This document shows, in pieces, positions 24,995 to 37,788 of a stretch of DNA of 64,000 nucleotides. Position 1 is the first letter of the stretch; each line of letters starts with the position of its first letter. The notes beneath the pieces are model-generated. The model did no database searches. It was given only the letters and a program-made list of their open reading frames with translations, and was not told the DNA's origin. This stretch comes from Lactarius indigo (lineage: Eukaryota > Basidiomycota > Agaricomycetes > Russulales > Russulaceae). The translations under genes and the position numbers were made by a program. The stretch spans positions 1 through 64,000 of the forward strand of contig JAFKAC010000017.1 in NCBI GenBank assembly GCA_025766275.1. The letters are read 5' to 3'.

Positions 24995-27900
24995 ATGAGT
25001 CAACTTCTTGCTTCTGGTTCTATGTCCCAGACTCCTGCGACGACACACTCTTCCAATATCGAAGGGATCTTTGATGCTGCTCTCAAGTCGTACAAGAAAA
25101 AGACCAAGAAGGACATTAAGAAGCACGACCTCTTCAAACAGTTGGAACAATGCAACTCTCCCGCCGCCGTCCTTGCTGCGTTTCAAGTTGATCAGTTTGA
25201 TCCATCTCGGACTGGCAGTAGTGATCGGCTGAAAAAATGGCTCCTTCCAGCCATCAATGTTCTTTATGCCTTCTCTGCGACACTTAGCGAAGGTGTTGGT
25301 TTGGTAAGTATCAACACATCTGTCAATGATCACAGTCTGATGTTGATTCGGCAGGTATTCTCACCCGCCAAAGTAGTTTTTGCCGGAGTTGGTGTCCTCC
25401 TCTTGGTGAGTGGCTTGATTTATTCCATCGTGCAGGTTTTTGTGATGTCGGGCGTTCTTAGGCAGCTAAAGATGTCACTGCGGGCCAGGATGTCCTCGTC
25501 GATATCTTCGAACGTATCGAAAGTTTCTTCATACGGCTTGAGATTTATTCCGGGGTACCGCTAACTCCGGCGATGACGGAAAAAATGGTGCAAATAACGG
25601 TCGAGGTTCTGGATATCATTGCAACTGCCACAAAGGAACTGGAACAAAGTCGAACAAGTGAGTTTCGCCTTCACCTTATGTTACTCGACGCCGATATCAG
25701 TTCAGAAAAATTTCTCAAGAAAATGGTGGGGCGGACGGACCTAGAGGATGGGCTGAAGAAGCTCGACAAACTCACAAACGATCAGGTTATGATGGCAACA
25801 GTGCAACTTCTCAAGATTACCCACAACATTGACAAGGGACTGACGGGTGTTAACGATGGCGTCAAAGCGGTTGATGATAAGGTACAAACAATCGCTGAAG
25901 GTGGGCTGCGTGTATTCAGGAAGCCACTGGCATTATCGCTAACGTGTACCATCTAGATGGCAAGGCGACCGCGGCAGAAGTGAAATTGATCCTTCAACAA
26001 ACGGCGGACGACGTAGATGGCGTGAAGCGTTCGTCATCAGTTTCACCTATCTTGACAGTCACGTAACTGACATCATCGCAGGAAAACAATTGCGGGAATG
26101 CCTTAGAAAATGGCAATCTCCACCGGATCCATCAGCAAATCACAACATAGCATGCGATCGTCAACATGAGGGAACGGCGGTGTGGTTCTTTGAAGATGAC
26201 ATATTCAAGGAGTGGAAGGCGACGGGATCCCTGTTAGTGGGTCCACGGAAAACGTAAGCTCCTTTTTCTCGTGGATAACTTCGGTGAATCTGATGGACCT
26301 TTCGGTTCGCAGCGGGCTCTGGGAAGAGCGTCCTATGGTTCGTCTCAACTCAAATTCTGCAGTGTTAGGAACGTTACGATTTTCGCATAGCTCCGCAATC
26401 ATCAACGATATCACAACCCTGTGTGAAGCCAGATCGGCTTCGATGGCATATTTTTACTTTGACTTTCGGGATATCGACAAGCAAACCCGCCGCAACCTGC
26501 TTTCCTCGATCCTCGCCCAGCTTTCTACTTGTTCCGATGCCTTTTGCGACATACTTTTCCATCTCTACGAGGCGCACGACGGCGGCAGCCGTCAGCCCAG
26601 TGACGGCTCTTTGGTGAAATGTCTCAAGGAGATGCTCGCCCTTCCAAATCAAAGTCCAGTTTATCTCATCATGGATGCCCTTGACGAATGTCCCGACACA
26701 TCTGATGTCCCATCCGCTCGCGAGCAGGTCCTCGATCTAGTCAAGGACCTCGTCGGCCTTCGACTCCCAAATCTTTACATCACCGTCACCAGTCGTCCGG
26801 AGGTCGACATCGGCGATGCACTTCAGTCGCTCGCGTCTCACACAGTTTCCCTTCAAGATGAATGCGGTCAAAAGAAGGATATCGCCGAACTACGTCCGAT
26901 CCGTTGTCTATTCTGGCTCAGGCAAATTTATGAGGAGCTGGAGGCACGAGTATAAAGAACATGTAATTGAGACGCTTTCGAAAGAGCCTGACGGAATGTA
27001 AGAGCATATCGGGGTGGTTATAACAATGGTTCACGGTGTTTAACAGGTTCCGATGGGTCTACTGTCAACTAGAAACGCTACGAAATTGCTTGCCCCAGAA
27101 CGTCCGACGCGTCCTTAGAGAATTACCCAGATCTTTGGATGAGACATACGAGCGCGTGTTGAAGGAAATTGAGAAGGCGAACCCACATCAGGCATATCGT
27201 CTATTACAATGTCTCACTGTGGCGACGTCGGCCACTTCGCGTCGAGGAGCTTACAGAAGTTCTTGCGCTCGATTTAGATGGGGCCAAGGAAGGGGTACCG
27301 GCGCTGAACAAAGATTGGCGATGGGAGGACCAGGAAAAAGGTGTCCTATCCACGTGCTCGAGTTTAATCACCATCGTCTACGACCACTCTTCGAATACCC
27401 GCGTCATACAATTCGCTCATTTCTCGGTGAAGGAGTTCTTGACTTCGGATCGCCTTGCCAATCTAAACACAGACATTTCCCATTTCCATATCCGTCTCGC
27501 GCCAGCCCACACTATCATTGCTCAGGCTTGCTTGGGAATTTTACTCCAGTCGGAAAGCAATAGCGTCGATAATGAGGAGGTCGAATGTAGCTCGCCTCTT
27601 GTTGACTATGCCGCTCGGTACTGGGCGGTGCATGCTCAGTTCGAGGAGGTGTCGTGACGTGTAGAAGAAGGGATGAGACGTCTTTTCGATCCAGCGAAAC
27701 CGTATTTCGTGGCATGGCTCAAGTCGTACAACATCGACGATGGATGGTTGTCCTTCTCAGGGGGTTATCTCCAATTCTTGGTTAATCTACCCTGGAAACC
27801 TCCATCGAGAGAAGACTGCGCTCCTCTGTGCTTATACTACGCTTCGTTGTGTGGATTCCGTGACCTAACAAAATACCTCATCGCCGAGTATCCACAGCAC

Positions 27901-30202
27901 GTGAACGCTAGGGTTGGTCACAACAAAAGTCCGCTGGTAGCAGCATTGCACAACAGACACTTCAGAGTCGCAGAGCTACTACATCAAAATGGCGCCGCTG
28001 TGGATGTTACCGTTTCCCAAAGTCGCACCCCACTTCACGCTGCATCAAATGACGGATTGTTGATGTCGCAGAATGGCTGCTAAACATTGACACAAACCCA
28101 AATGCGCAACAAGACGACCATACGACACCGCTCCACAAGGCAGCGGCTAATGGACACCTAGAAATCGTCCGAATCCTGCTAAGGCACGGCGCAGATGCCA
28201 ACGCCACGACGAAAGATAACCGTACTCCATTGCACGAAGCATCATGGGGTGGACACGTCGATATAGTGCAGCTTTTAATACAGCACGGGGCGGATGTAAA
28301 CAAACACCTCCAGAGGCTATTGCTTCTAGCATCGTCGTCGTCGAGGATTCGGAGTGCCGAAACTGTACAGCTCTTCCTACAGCACGGAGCGGATGTCAAC
28401 GCACGAGATTGGAGCCCCTCCAAGTCGACGCCTTTGCATTTGGCATTGTCGCAGGGGAAATCTGAAACTGCACAGCTATTGATTGAGCACGGGGCAGATG
28501 TCCACGCACGTGACGAAAACAGGAACCACTCGACGCCTTTGCATCTAGCGTCGTCCCGGGATGCCAAAATTGTGCAGCTATTGATCGAGCGCGGGGCAGA
28601 TGTCAACGCGCAGGATGGGAAACACTCGACACCATTACACCTAGCGTCGTCCATAGGGAATCCCAAAACTGTGCGCCTATTAGTCAAGCACGGAGCAGAT
28701 GTCAACGCACAGGACGAGAGCCAGTTAACACCATTACATCTGGCGTCGCTTAAAGGGAATGCAAAAACTGTGCGGCTATTGATCAAGCACGGGGCAGATG
28801 TCAATGCACAAGATAATAGTCACAAGACGCCTTTGAATCTGACGTTGTCTCAGGTGAGTACGGGAGTTATATGGCTATTAATCTTGCAATGTGTTGATGT
28901 AGCGGGCAGAACCGCGCCCATTGGATGTCATATCCAGCTCAGATGCTCGAAACTGCGCTGCTATTGATCGGGAATGGGGCGGATATCAATGCACGGGATC
29001 TGGGTCGCTCTACGCCTTTGCATCTGGTGTCTTCCTTGTGGAGTGCTCTGAGTGTCGAAATAGTGAAGCTATTACTTCAGCTTGGAGCCAATGTCCATGC
29101 ACAGGATTCGAGCCATTCGACACCTTTGCATCTAGCTTCAACCGACGGGAATTCTAAAACTGTGCAGCTACTCATTGAGCACGGGGCGCATGTACACGCA
29201 CAAGATGAAAGCCAACAGACACCTCTACATTTGGCGTCGTACTGGGCGAATGTTAAAACAGTGCAGTTATTAATCCAGCTCGGGGCGGATGTCCACGCAC
29301 GGGACGGGGGCTACAAGACTCCTTTGCATCTGGCCTCGTCCGAGGGGAATGTCGAAATTGTGCAGCTATTGATCCAACACGGAGCAGACGCCCACTCACA
29401 AGACCAGGACCATAATACCCCTTTGCACCTGGCGTCGTCCACGGGGAACGCCGCAACTGTGCAGCTATTGATCGAGCGTGGGGCGGATGTCCACGCACGC
29501 GACCAGAGCCACTCTACACCTTTGCATCTGGCGTCATCCAGTGGGAATGCCGAAACCATGCAGCTCCTAATTGAGCATGGCGCAGATGTTGATGAACGGG
29601 ATGGGGGCCACTCAACGCCTTTGCATCTAGCGTCGTCAGTTTACAATTCTAAACCTTCGCAGCTATTGATCGAGCATGGGGCGGATGTCAACGCACGGGA
29701 TGGGCGCCACTCGACGCCTTTGCACTTGGCGTTGTCCTGGGGAAGTGAGACGACCGTACAGCTATTGATCGAACACGGGGCGGATGTCAACACCTGGGAT
29801 GGGAGTCGCTCGACGCCTTTGCATCTGGCACTGTCCTTGGGGAATTCTGAAACCGTGCAACTTTTGATTGAGCATGGGGCAGATGTCAATAGACGGGATG
29901 GAAACCACTCTGCGCCTCTGCATCTGGCAGCTTCCTTGTGGTATGATGGAGTTATGCAGCTATTGATCAAGCACGGGGCGGATGTAAACGCACAAGATGG
30001 GAACCTCAAGACACCTTTGCATCTAGTGTCGTCTGGTGGGACACCCGACACGGCTGATTCCGTGCGCCTGCTACTCGGACATGGTGCAAATGTAGAAGTA
30101 GAGGATGATGAAGGTCGGACACCATTTCAGATTGCGTCGTCGGGTGGACATCACGAGGTCGCACAGTTGCTATCAGACCATACTAATGCCAGTATAGAAT
30201 AG
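24995..30202 (+). pseudogene. STAND (Goodbye-NACHT-ankyrin) gene, broken
   Basis: Exons before the first lesion: 24995-25303, 25355-25405, 25462-25657, 25706-25900, 25957-26028, 26082-26253, 26313-26337, 26391-26997, then 27047 onward. Residues 1 to about 290 match the fungal Goodbye domain (IEGIFDAALKSYKKKTKKD, INVLYAFSATLSEGVGL). The NACHT follows: Walker A PGSGKSVLC is assembled across the small exon 26313-26337, and Walker B is VYLIMDALDECPD (near 26670). A winged-helix-like linker leads to roughly 20 ankyrin repeats. Such proteins act as NLR-like receptors in fungal self/non-self and immune signalling. Lesions relative to the family frame: extra base near 26237 (just before Walker A), near 26887 and near 27225; in-frame TGA at 27655; one base missing near 28058; two extra bases near 28922 and 28946. 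Several raw-read errors could mimic this, but seven lesions next to intact neighbours favour a pseudogene. Confidence 0.8.
27990..30190 (+). repeat. Ankyrin repeat array of about 20 units, 99-102 bp
   Basis: Units of about 33 residues with consensus TPLHLASSxGNxETVQLLIE followed by HGADVNARDG. DNA units are strikingly similar (TTTGCATCTGGCGTCGTCC and CTATTGAT blocks recur), especially between 28.4 and 30.0 kb. This implies recent amplification or gene conversion. Ankyrin units usually bind protein ligands in STAND receptors. Confidence 0.9.
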
Positions 30203-31152
30203 AATGTATCACCACAAATGTCGTGCCTACATGTCTACTTTAAGCAGAGACACTCAATTCTTGGTTAGTAGATCTCGTGCAACGCTATAAAACCATAAGA
30301 CGCGCCGAAATCTGATTATGCGCATTGGCTCAGGATGCCATTCGCGCTCATGCCAAGGCGGTCGCTGAATAGCTGTGTGAGGATAAAGAATGTGATTTCG
30401 AAACCTGTAGTAGTATGTGAGGAGAGCGAAGTACCGTACCAATAGCAGATGCGAATGAGACGCTCATACGGACAAACGAGCTCGGGAAGTGAGATGGTCG
30501 CACACAGCCAAGTCAGTACTCGTGCAGGATTAGCGAGAGAGAGGCTGAAGGGAAGCGCCGCTGGCGCCGCTATCACATTGCCTATTTTCCGTCTGGATAA
30601 GGACCCGAATGCAAGGGGGAAGACGTGTAGAGGTTTAGCATAGCGGGCGGTTTAGACTGCTGGTCGACATATATTGCGGGGAATTTTGTATAGGTTCGGC
30701 TGACCGGGAGCTTACAAAGTGTTCACGACCAAGCTCACCTTGAAGCTCACAACCAACTGAGAACTCGTGGCCCCAGGCCGGGTCGCGAAATTGGCACTGA
30801 CTCGGACAACACCGGTTCCACAAAAAAACCGGGAAAATGCGATGACTTATAAAATAATTATGATTAAATTTTATATCCACTCAGAAATTATCACACAAGA
30901 CGATGGTTAGAATGCGGGAATTGCGCTGCTAATATTTCGTCGATGGCGCCGAGTAGCTCCTTCGAGGCGAAGCATAGTTTTCACAGTATCAATGATGTCG
31001 CGCCGCCGCGGGAGGTTTTTCCTAATGCAGGTATTTGTCGCAGAAGTAGCGCTTGCCAACGCCTTGTCTGAAGACCAGCTTCATCAATTCCCTTCCTCAC
31101 CTCTCTGCCAAAGTCACATTGTCATACCATAAGTTGTTCTTGTTGCCCCTAC
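30203..31152. other. Intergenic; truncated 5' side of the next F-box gene
   Basis: No gene is supported. The last ~80 bases before 31153 still resemble the LRR-coding sequence of the F-box family but are out of frame, so the first unit of the next gene was cut off here. Confidence 0.5.
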
Positions 31153-33569
31153 ATGGCCGAAATCGATTCCCCTCCCCTCGGGGACCCGGATATCGAAATC
31201 ACGTTCGATCGACCCATCTTCACGGTTTCAAAAATTGGCAAATCAATCAACCAGATAGAAATGCAGAAGTTACGGACTTATCGCCGAGCGGTCATTCTAT
31301 ACTCTGAGCGTGCCATCTCTATCTCCTTTACACGACCACTGGCAGGGGACCCTAAGCGCCTTGAACTGCGAGTAACCTGCGAGCCATTGGTCCTGCAGTT
31401 ATCGTCCATGTCCATAATCTGCAAAGTTTTATCCGGGTCCGCTCTCCTTCTTTGTGTAGAACAATTGCACCTCAATGCGAAGCGGCCATCAAGTGGACAG
31501 GACGACAGCGAAAGCAAACAATGGCTGGAGATCATCCACCATTTCAGAGGTACAAAATGGGTTCATGTAGCTGGAGACCACTCGACAAGCATCGGGCTCG
31601 CCTTGCAATTATCCAACAAGTGGCGCGAAACCGTGCTACCTTCCCTCCAGAAACTCTGCATACAGGAACCTGAGCAACATTGTGTGCCTTTGCGGGAGGC
31701 CGTATTATCATTTACGCACGCACGCCAACTCTCCGGCAGTTTCATCGGAGTAGAATATGAACGACCATGGATCGATGAAATGCGCGAAACAGGTATAACA
31801 TATACCCAACGCCTGTTTCACACGCTAACTTGTTTTGAGCAGAACCTTCATCCCAGCGGGCCCCAATTGAGTCGCTCCCTGATGACATCCTTCTGGAAAT
31901 ATTCCTTCTCTACCTGGAGGCCTCTCCAAAATCTTGGCCTGCACTCGTGCACGTATGCCAAAACTGGCGACAAATCGTGTTTACTTCACCCCGGAGCCTG
32001 CATCTTCAACTGTGCTGTAAGCACGGGACCCCAGTCTCGAAGACTCTAGATTGCTGGCCAGTGCTGCCCATCACCGTACAGTACGGGGGGTCTTCAACTC
32101 TCGATCCCCCTGCCCTCAAAGACGAGGACAACGTCCTGGCTGCGCTGAGGCAGTCCGGTCGCGTTAGCTCCATCAGCCTCACCATCACAGATTCGCTCCG
32201 GGCAAAGTTTGTGACCATCAAGAAGCCGTTTTTGGAATTAGAGGAGCTCGATCTTCTGTCCCTAGATGACGTACAGCTCACCCTGCCCAGTATTTTTCAG
32301 TGGGGACCCCGCCTCCGTAGTCTTCACTTGACCGGGATTGCCATTCCCGCACTCCCGCAGCTTTCTTCTTCTACGGCCCTCGAAGATCTTCAGCTTCACG
32401 AAATTCCCAGCGCTGAATATATTTCCCCTGGAGCGTTCGCGAATACTTTGTCCAGGATGACCAAACTTCAATCACTTTCACTCCATTTCCCTCAGGTTTC
32501 CCTACCCTCCCAGCATAACTTCCTCGGCTCGCCTCCGTCGTCACGCATTGTTCTCCCTGCTCTCACGTGCCTCAAATATCGAGGAACTAGCAGGTACTTC
32601 GACAATCTCGTATCCAGAATAGATGCACCTCGTCTAGGGGATATTGATATTGCGTTCTTTGACCACTCCACGATGGAAATAGAAGTTTGGAAACTTGGTC
32701 AATTCGTAGACCGGATAGAAATGCAGAGGTCGCCCAGTCAAGCAGACGTTTTATTCTCCAAGAGTGCCGTTTCCATTCGCTTTACCCATCATGGGGCTCC
32801 TACACGGCTTGGGTTGCGAATATCGTGCAAGCGATTGCCCTCACAGGTGTCCTGTATGGCTGGAACCCTCTCCCGGTTTTCCCATTTCTCATCTCGCGTA
32901 AAATATCTGAGCTTTAATGCAGCTGAAACATCAGGTGGACGTAACGTGGTTAGTCAACAATGGTTGGGTCTTTTCCACGCATTCGGCGGCACAGAAGACT
33001 TTCGCGTGGCCAGGGAACTTGCGAAAGACGTCTTACGTGCTTTGAATCCAGCCGACAGGGTTTACACAACTGTACTTCCTTCCCTACTGACTCTTCGTAT
33101 ACGAGGGCCTTTGCCGATGTCTGGACCGTTGTGGGACGCCATACAGTCGATCAACGCCCCGCGATGGCTCTCCGGCCATCCTGTACAGGTATATGCGGAA
33201 CAACACAGGTGCCATAGATGTGCTTCCGGTTTCAAAGACCAGAGAGAACTCAAATTTCACCTTAAAAGAAGGCACGGATATCAAATCGTGTGTTCTCATT
33301 GCGGCGACTTCGAGTGGTCGCCGGAAGCCCCATTCCGAGAACACCTCGAAAGCGAACACCCTGAAGTTGCACAAATACATGAACGCATCTTTTCACAATC
33401 TTCCAGTGACAGTACCCGGCGCAATGAATCACGCAGCCAATACGCATTCGAATCTTCCACCACGGTCAAACCCGGCTTGCAGCCAAATCGTGACACCGAT
33501 ATACAACGTGAACAGACGTTGCCGACCCCTCCGATTCCCTCCATCCCCGCTGAAACCCCCGCAGACTAG
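31153..33569 (+). CDS. F-box/LRR protein with C2H2-like tail, 5'-truncated
   Basis: Two exons, 31153-31792 and 31843-33569, joined by a GT-AG intron (phase 1), give 788 aa. Residues 1-213 are the second half of a first LRR unit whose own F-box has been lost. Residues about 220-262 are an intact F-box (ESLPDDILLEIFLLYLEASP), followed by a second LRR unit. Residues about 669-722 hold two finger-like motifs: C-x2-C-x12-H-x4-H, then C-x2-C-x13-H-x4-H within HGYQIVCSHCGDFE and FREHLESEH. The tail is Ser/Thr/Pro-rich. F-box proteins recruit substrates to SCF ligases; here the fingers could bind the target or nucleic acid (inference). The start at 31153 is the first ATG after truncation and is uncertain. 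Confidence 0.7.
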
Positions 33570-35442
33570 TGATAGTACAGTTTATGCACAGCAGACTATT
33601 TTTTCTCGGTTCTTTATCGGTTTATATTGTTTGTTTGCGTATTTGTTTGCATTTGTTTATATTGGCGCAGAGTGCAGATGACTGTTTTCGCGTTGTGTGC
33701 AAGGTCGTAAGGTTTTTTGTACTGCTTGATGTACTGTACGAGTTTACATATTGAGTTATATTGTCAACCATCATACACGCGAAGCGTACGAGCCGTAACT
33801 TTATCGCACACGCCGCTACGTGTGTGATAAAGTTGCGGCAAACGAACGGTTTAAACCAGTTTCGTATACACAAGATGACTAGACAAAAGTAGCGAAGTCA
33901 TAGAAGAGCCGCCTCTGAGGCCGTTGCCTACTTGCTATGCCGCGCGCCTACCAAAATCAGGGGTGAAGGGGTCCTGTAACGGAACAACAATAGAAATCCG
34001 AGACAATGGTACGCCAAGACAATACTATTCTTACCAAGCGATGACACGGAACGACAATAAAGGGGATGATCGCACCTCTCGACAGTCAGTGGTGAAAACC
34101 AGTGGAAATGCTGGGGCGAAGTTGGAGGCACAGTCACGTGACCCACCTGGAACCCCTACCCGCCAGCCAGACTTCATGATAGCGAGGCAGCAGGGTTATC
34201 AGAGGCTCTGGAACAACGATCTCCGTGGAGGAAGAACCTAAATTGAAGGCTCAGTTAAAGAGAAAAACCCTCAAGCAGAGGCGGAGGCGTAGTAACGATA
34301 CTACTCAGCTGGCATGCAAGCGCGACGAGTTTCGGCATCCCTCACGACGGAATGACCTGCAAAGCTAACAACAGCGCAGAACAGAGATACTCACCACAAA
34401 GCAGAATATTATGTTTGTTCCTCCGCCGCTTGTGGTGCACATTGTAAGTGAAACGAGCTGGCTTAGCCTCCCACGTACCGGGTCGTGTGTAGTTAGTTGA
34501 TACACGGGGTACCTGCAAATATGGTAGAGTATCCACCAAGCCCTATTCTAGTGGCCTCGAGCTTCTTCACCAGGCTCCCCATCATTGTTAGTACCAATAG
34601 CTTCACATTGGCGCAGGTGTTCGCGGATTTGACGAGCGCGAGGCGATGTATGACCAGTACTGGAAATGGGGGTAGGTCGGTGTGCAGTCCGAGTCGCTGT
34701 GGCCGCTTTCCCGTTCTTTCTCCAGTGATTGTTCCTATATATCAGCAGATGGAAGACTTAAAATTGTAGCTTGTAGGATTAGGCCATCCAGCTCGATGCC
34801 AGAGAACGGAACAAAAGAAAGTCGCCGTGACGACTTAGGCACGTGGTGTTCGGATGCATTGAGCCGGTCCGGTCGCCGTTGTCAAGGTCAGTATGTAAGG
34901 TCGATCAAGCGACAATGGCTCGGGTAAGTTACGCGCTGCCCCAATTGTCAGTCAGTGCTCGTAGCCACGACAACATTACAGTACGACGGAGCAATTGTGC
35001 AATATGAGCTGTCAAACATTATGATGACTTGAGTGCGAATCTCCGTTGATCCCTAGCCCATACACAATAAGTTTCGTCAAGCCGACCATTGTGCACTGTT
35101 GGCACACGGATACGGCGCCTTTTCTTTCTTTCTTTTAGCTTTGTCTTCTCGCTCTCTTTCTAGCAATACTAACTCGAAGGCAGTAAGGGTCGTGGCTGCG
35201 CAACACGCGTCAACCCGCAAGCCTAACAATGGGACCTTGCCTTGGCCTCTTTTGTTTGCGCTGCAGCACCCAAGGCTGCACTTGACAGCTGCATTCGCAC
35301 TGCTCCGTGCCAGAGCTTTGATATTTGTGCTGAGCGTGCTGATAAAAGCCGTGGGTTTTGAGCCGTCATACATCAAACCACCTCACCAAACTCTCACACC
35401 ATCATCTCATACTCTCTCGACTGTCTACAGCACATTGAACAA
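33570..35442. other. Intergenic, nothing recognised
   Basis: Frames at 33924-34241 and 34497-34769 (+) have no recognisable features. A palindrome lies at 33797-33834. Near 35340 a GATAAAAG stretch could be the TATA box of the next gene. Confidence 0.45.
33797..33834. repeat. Palindrome with 16-bp arms
   Basis: AACTTTATCGCACACG and CGTGTGTGATAAAGTT pair with one mismatch around a 6-base loop. It lies about 230 bp downstream of the F-box stop. It may be a 3'-end hairpin or a tiny inverted-repeat remnant. Confidence 0.6.
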
Positions 35443-36000
35443 ATGTCCAACCTCGCTCGCACTCCCGAAAGCTACGCCGCATGGCAACGTATCAAGCGGA
35501 ATCAGGAACTTCTCCCCCATGAGCTACCCTGGGTAGCGTTAGAGAAAGGTTCAGAGGAGCTGGACCTCCTAGCCGCCGGTAAGAGTTATCCGTCCAAGTC
35601 AGCAGCGACCATCGCCTAACACTCAATTCGTGCAGACTTGAAGCAGTCCCCAACACTGGAAAAGCTTGAGGCTTTCTTCGAACGAGGATTCGAACTCTCC
35701 AAGATGACCGAGCAGTCCCTCGCACGCTCCTCGCAGTCGGCCCGCGACCAGGAGTTGTGCAATGGCGACCTTCGGGCAGCGGAAGAAGAAAACCGCCGTC
35801 TCGAAGTCGAAAACCAGCAGCTCATCGAATACGTCCGTAAAAAGGCAATTGTCGTCGCACAGAAACGAGCGCTACTCGAGAAGATGCAGCAACAGTACGC
35901 AGAGAACGAGCGCCTGATCGTTTCCCTTGGTATTCCTTTTCGCAGAGACAGCGAGGGGCACGCTGTGTGTATTTGCGATAGATGTAGCACGCAGACATAG
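35443..36000 (+). CDS. Coiled-coil protein of unknown function
   Basis: Two exons, 35443-35578 and 35636-36000, give 166 aa; the 57-nt intron is GT-AG, phase 1. It starts MSNLARTPESYAAWQRIKRN. Residues about 80-140 are rich in Glu, Arg, Leu and Gln with heptad spacing (AAEEENRRLEVENQQLIEYV), so a coiled coil is likely. The last residues carry a C-x-C-x2-C cluster (CICDRC). No known family is recognised. The two-exon structure, conserved splice sites and a possible upstream TATA make it a plausible real gene. Confidence 0.65.
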
Positions 36001-36150
36001 CCCAAAGTAATACTGTACAGTATACGTAGAGTCCGCTCGACGTCTCTAGTCCGTTCGCGCCTATAACAGCTTAAACTAATCGATAATGGAAATACACCCT
36101 GGTGGTAAACACAATGTCGTGCCCTTACTGTACTACACAGGTTGAATAGC

Positions 36151-37788
36151 CTAATTTGGGCGATGTGCAAATAAAGTGTCGTGTTTTTGCAAAGCGGAAG
36201 ATGTACTCCCCATTGTATCATTGATGACAAGATCACTCACGCCCAAGTACGTCGCGACTCCCAAAACGCCATCGCTCGAACCAACAAGTTGTCCTTGCCG
36301 TCGAGATACCCCACCTTCCGTTTGAGAGACCGACCCTTCTCTAGCATGATAACGACGATCGCGGGAAGTCGCGTATAACAGAGCATTTTTTTGGGTGTTC
36401 TCCACCCACTCTGTCGCATAACGCACAACTGTAAAAAAAAAAAAGGCTGTTCATCCTGAAGTAGACAATTATAACGACGAGACATACTTGTTTCGAGACG
36501 ATCCTTCTTCATTCCGATATTTTCACTTTTCGGAACAAACAAGTTCCACAGAGCCAAAATATCCTTCTCGTCCTTTTCCCTCCGTCCTTGGAGCCTCGAG
36601 GCCGCTTTCAAGTCCATAGGCTCCTTATGCCTCTTACTCGTTCTGGAGTACTTAGGGTTCTTGGGCCCCTTAGCCGCCCCGGGAGCCTTGCGACTCTGCA
36701 TGACTCGGCCGTTTCCAGGCGGTTTCGTATCTGGTAGCAGTGGGGACTCAGGCAAGATATCGTTGCGGGAAGGCGGGTAGTCAGCGGTCTGAAATGGAGC
36801 GCCTATGGCGTCCAGTTCGGCCACCGAAAACGGTTCCGGGGAGGGCGTCATACTACTAACGCTCACCCAAGAGTCCTCCTGGGAACCGGACGGAGTGGGT
36901 AGCTGATCAGGCAAGTAGCCGCCGTCCGTCCCGACTTCCATAAAACCAGAACAAGGACCATGTGAGCTCGAAGGTACTGGTGAGAAGGCTGATCGTTCGG
37001 GGTGCGGCTGACACATAGCTGGCGCGACTTGGTGGATGAGGGTATTTTGCCACGGAGGGGCGCCTTGCCCGCCAAGAACGTCTGCTTCGCTGTGGCGCCT
37101 GGTGAACTCCTCAGGTGCTCCGTGCAGATCATGAGGTAGTTGTCCAAAAAAGGGGGTGGCTACCGGCGTGGGAAGGAGGGTGGTAGACGAAAGCCTTGAA
37201 TATCCAGGCAGGCCCGCGTTCACGTCAGTCCTCGTTGGCCCACGCCTACTGCGTGGTGTTCGCGAGGACATCATGGATGGCTGAGAAACGGAGCGAGTGT
37301 GGGCGGGAAGGTGACGCAGGGACAAATTCCCCAAGGCATAGGGCGCTGGGAATGATGACGAGTTCCAGTTGCCTGAGGTCACTCACACCTCAGTGCTGTA
37401 ATTGAACTTGAAAAAAAAAAAATAGTAACTTACCCGGAAGAGAAACTTGAGACCTGTGTGAAGGCGTGGGCGAAACCGAGCAGGGAGGACTTAGGGGGTA
37501 TAGGCTTGTCTCCGGTCCATTGCCTTGAAAACTGATAGAAAACTGCGTGATCATCTGACTAGTATCCTCTTCAAAGCTAGCGTGTCCTTGCGGGAGCGAA
37601 TCTTGCAGGGAAGGCCCGGCCTGCCCAGAATAAGTGAACGTGGGAGGACCCGCAACGTCCGCACCTGGCGGCTGCTGGGAGCTGTTGTAATTTTGCGTCA
37701 AGAGATTTTCTTGTCGTTCGTCGTTCGGGGTCATTGTGGGTTCGTACTGGACATATGATAACGAGTGTAAGTTGCTGGATCGATCCAT
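36151..37788 (-). CDS. Putative bHLH-like nuclear protein
   Basis: Modelled as three exons: 37434-37788, 36488-37372 and 36151-36428 (505 aa), with GT-AG introns of 61 and 59 nt. The first 330 residues are Ser/Pro/Gln-rich and disordered, typical of fungal regulators. After a basic stretch (SRTSKRHKEPMDLKAASR) comes RREKDEKDILALWNLFVP, then KKDRLETIVRYATEWVEN, which has the shape of basic region, helix 1, loop and helix 2. Helix 2 exists only once intron 2 is removed (join at ET/IV). I infer an atypical bHLH transcription factor. The C-terminal 90 residues depend on the chosen frame, and a further intron there is possible. It is convergent with the coiled-coil gene, 150 bp apart. Confidence 0.5.

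Noticed and set aside
28007..28804. 265-codon minus-strand frame opposite the ankyrin array (and others at 29.3-30.05 kb)
   Set aside because: Periodic mirror of the repeats; Ser/Cys-rich repetition is a shadow of the ankyrin codons.
24995..30202. Idea that the +1 shifts are programmed frameshifting
   Set aside because: Sites share no slippery sequence, one indel is -1 and there is an in-frame stop; decay or read error is simpler.
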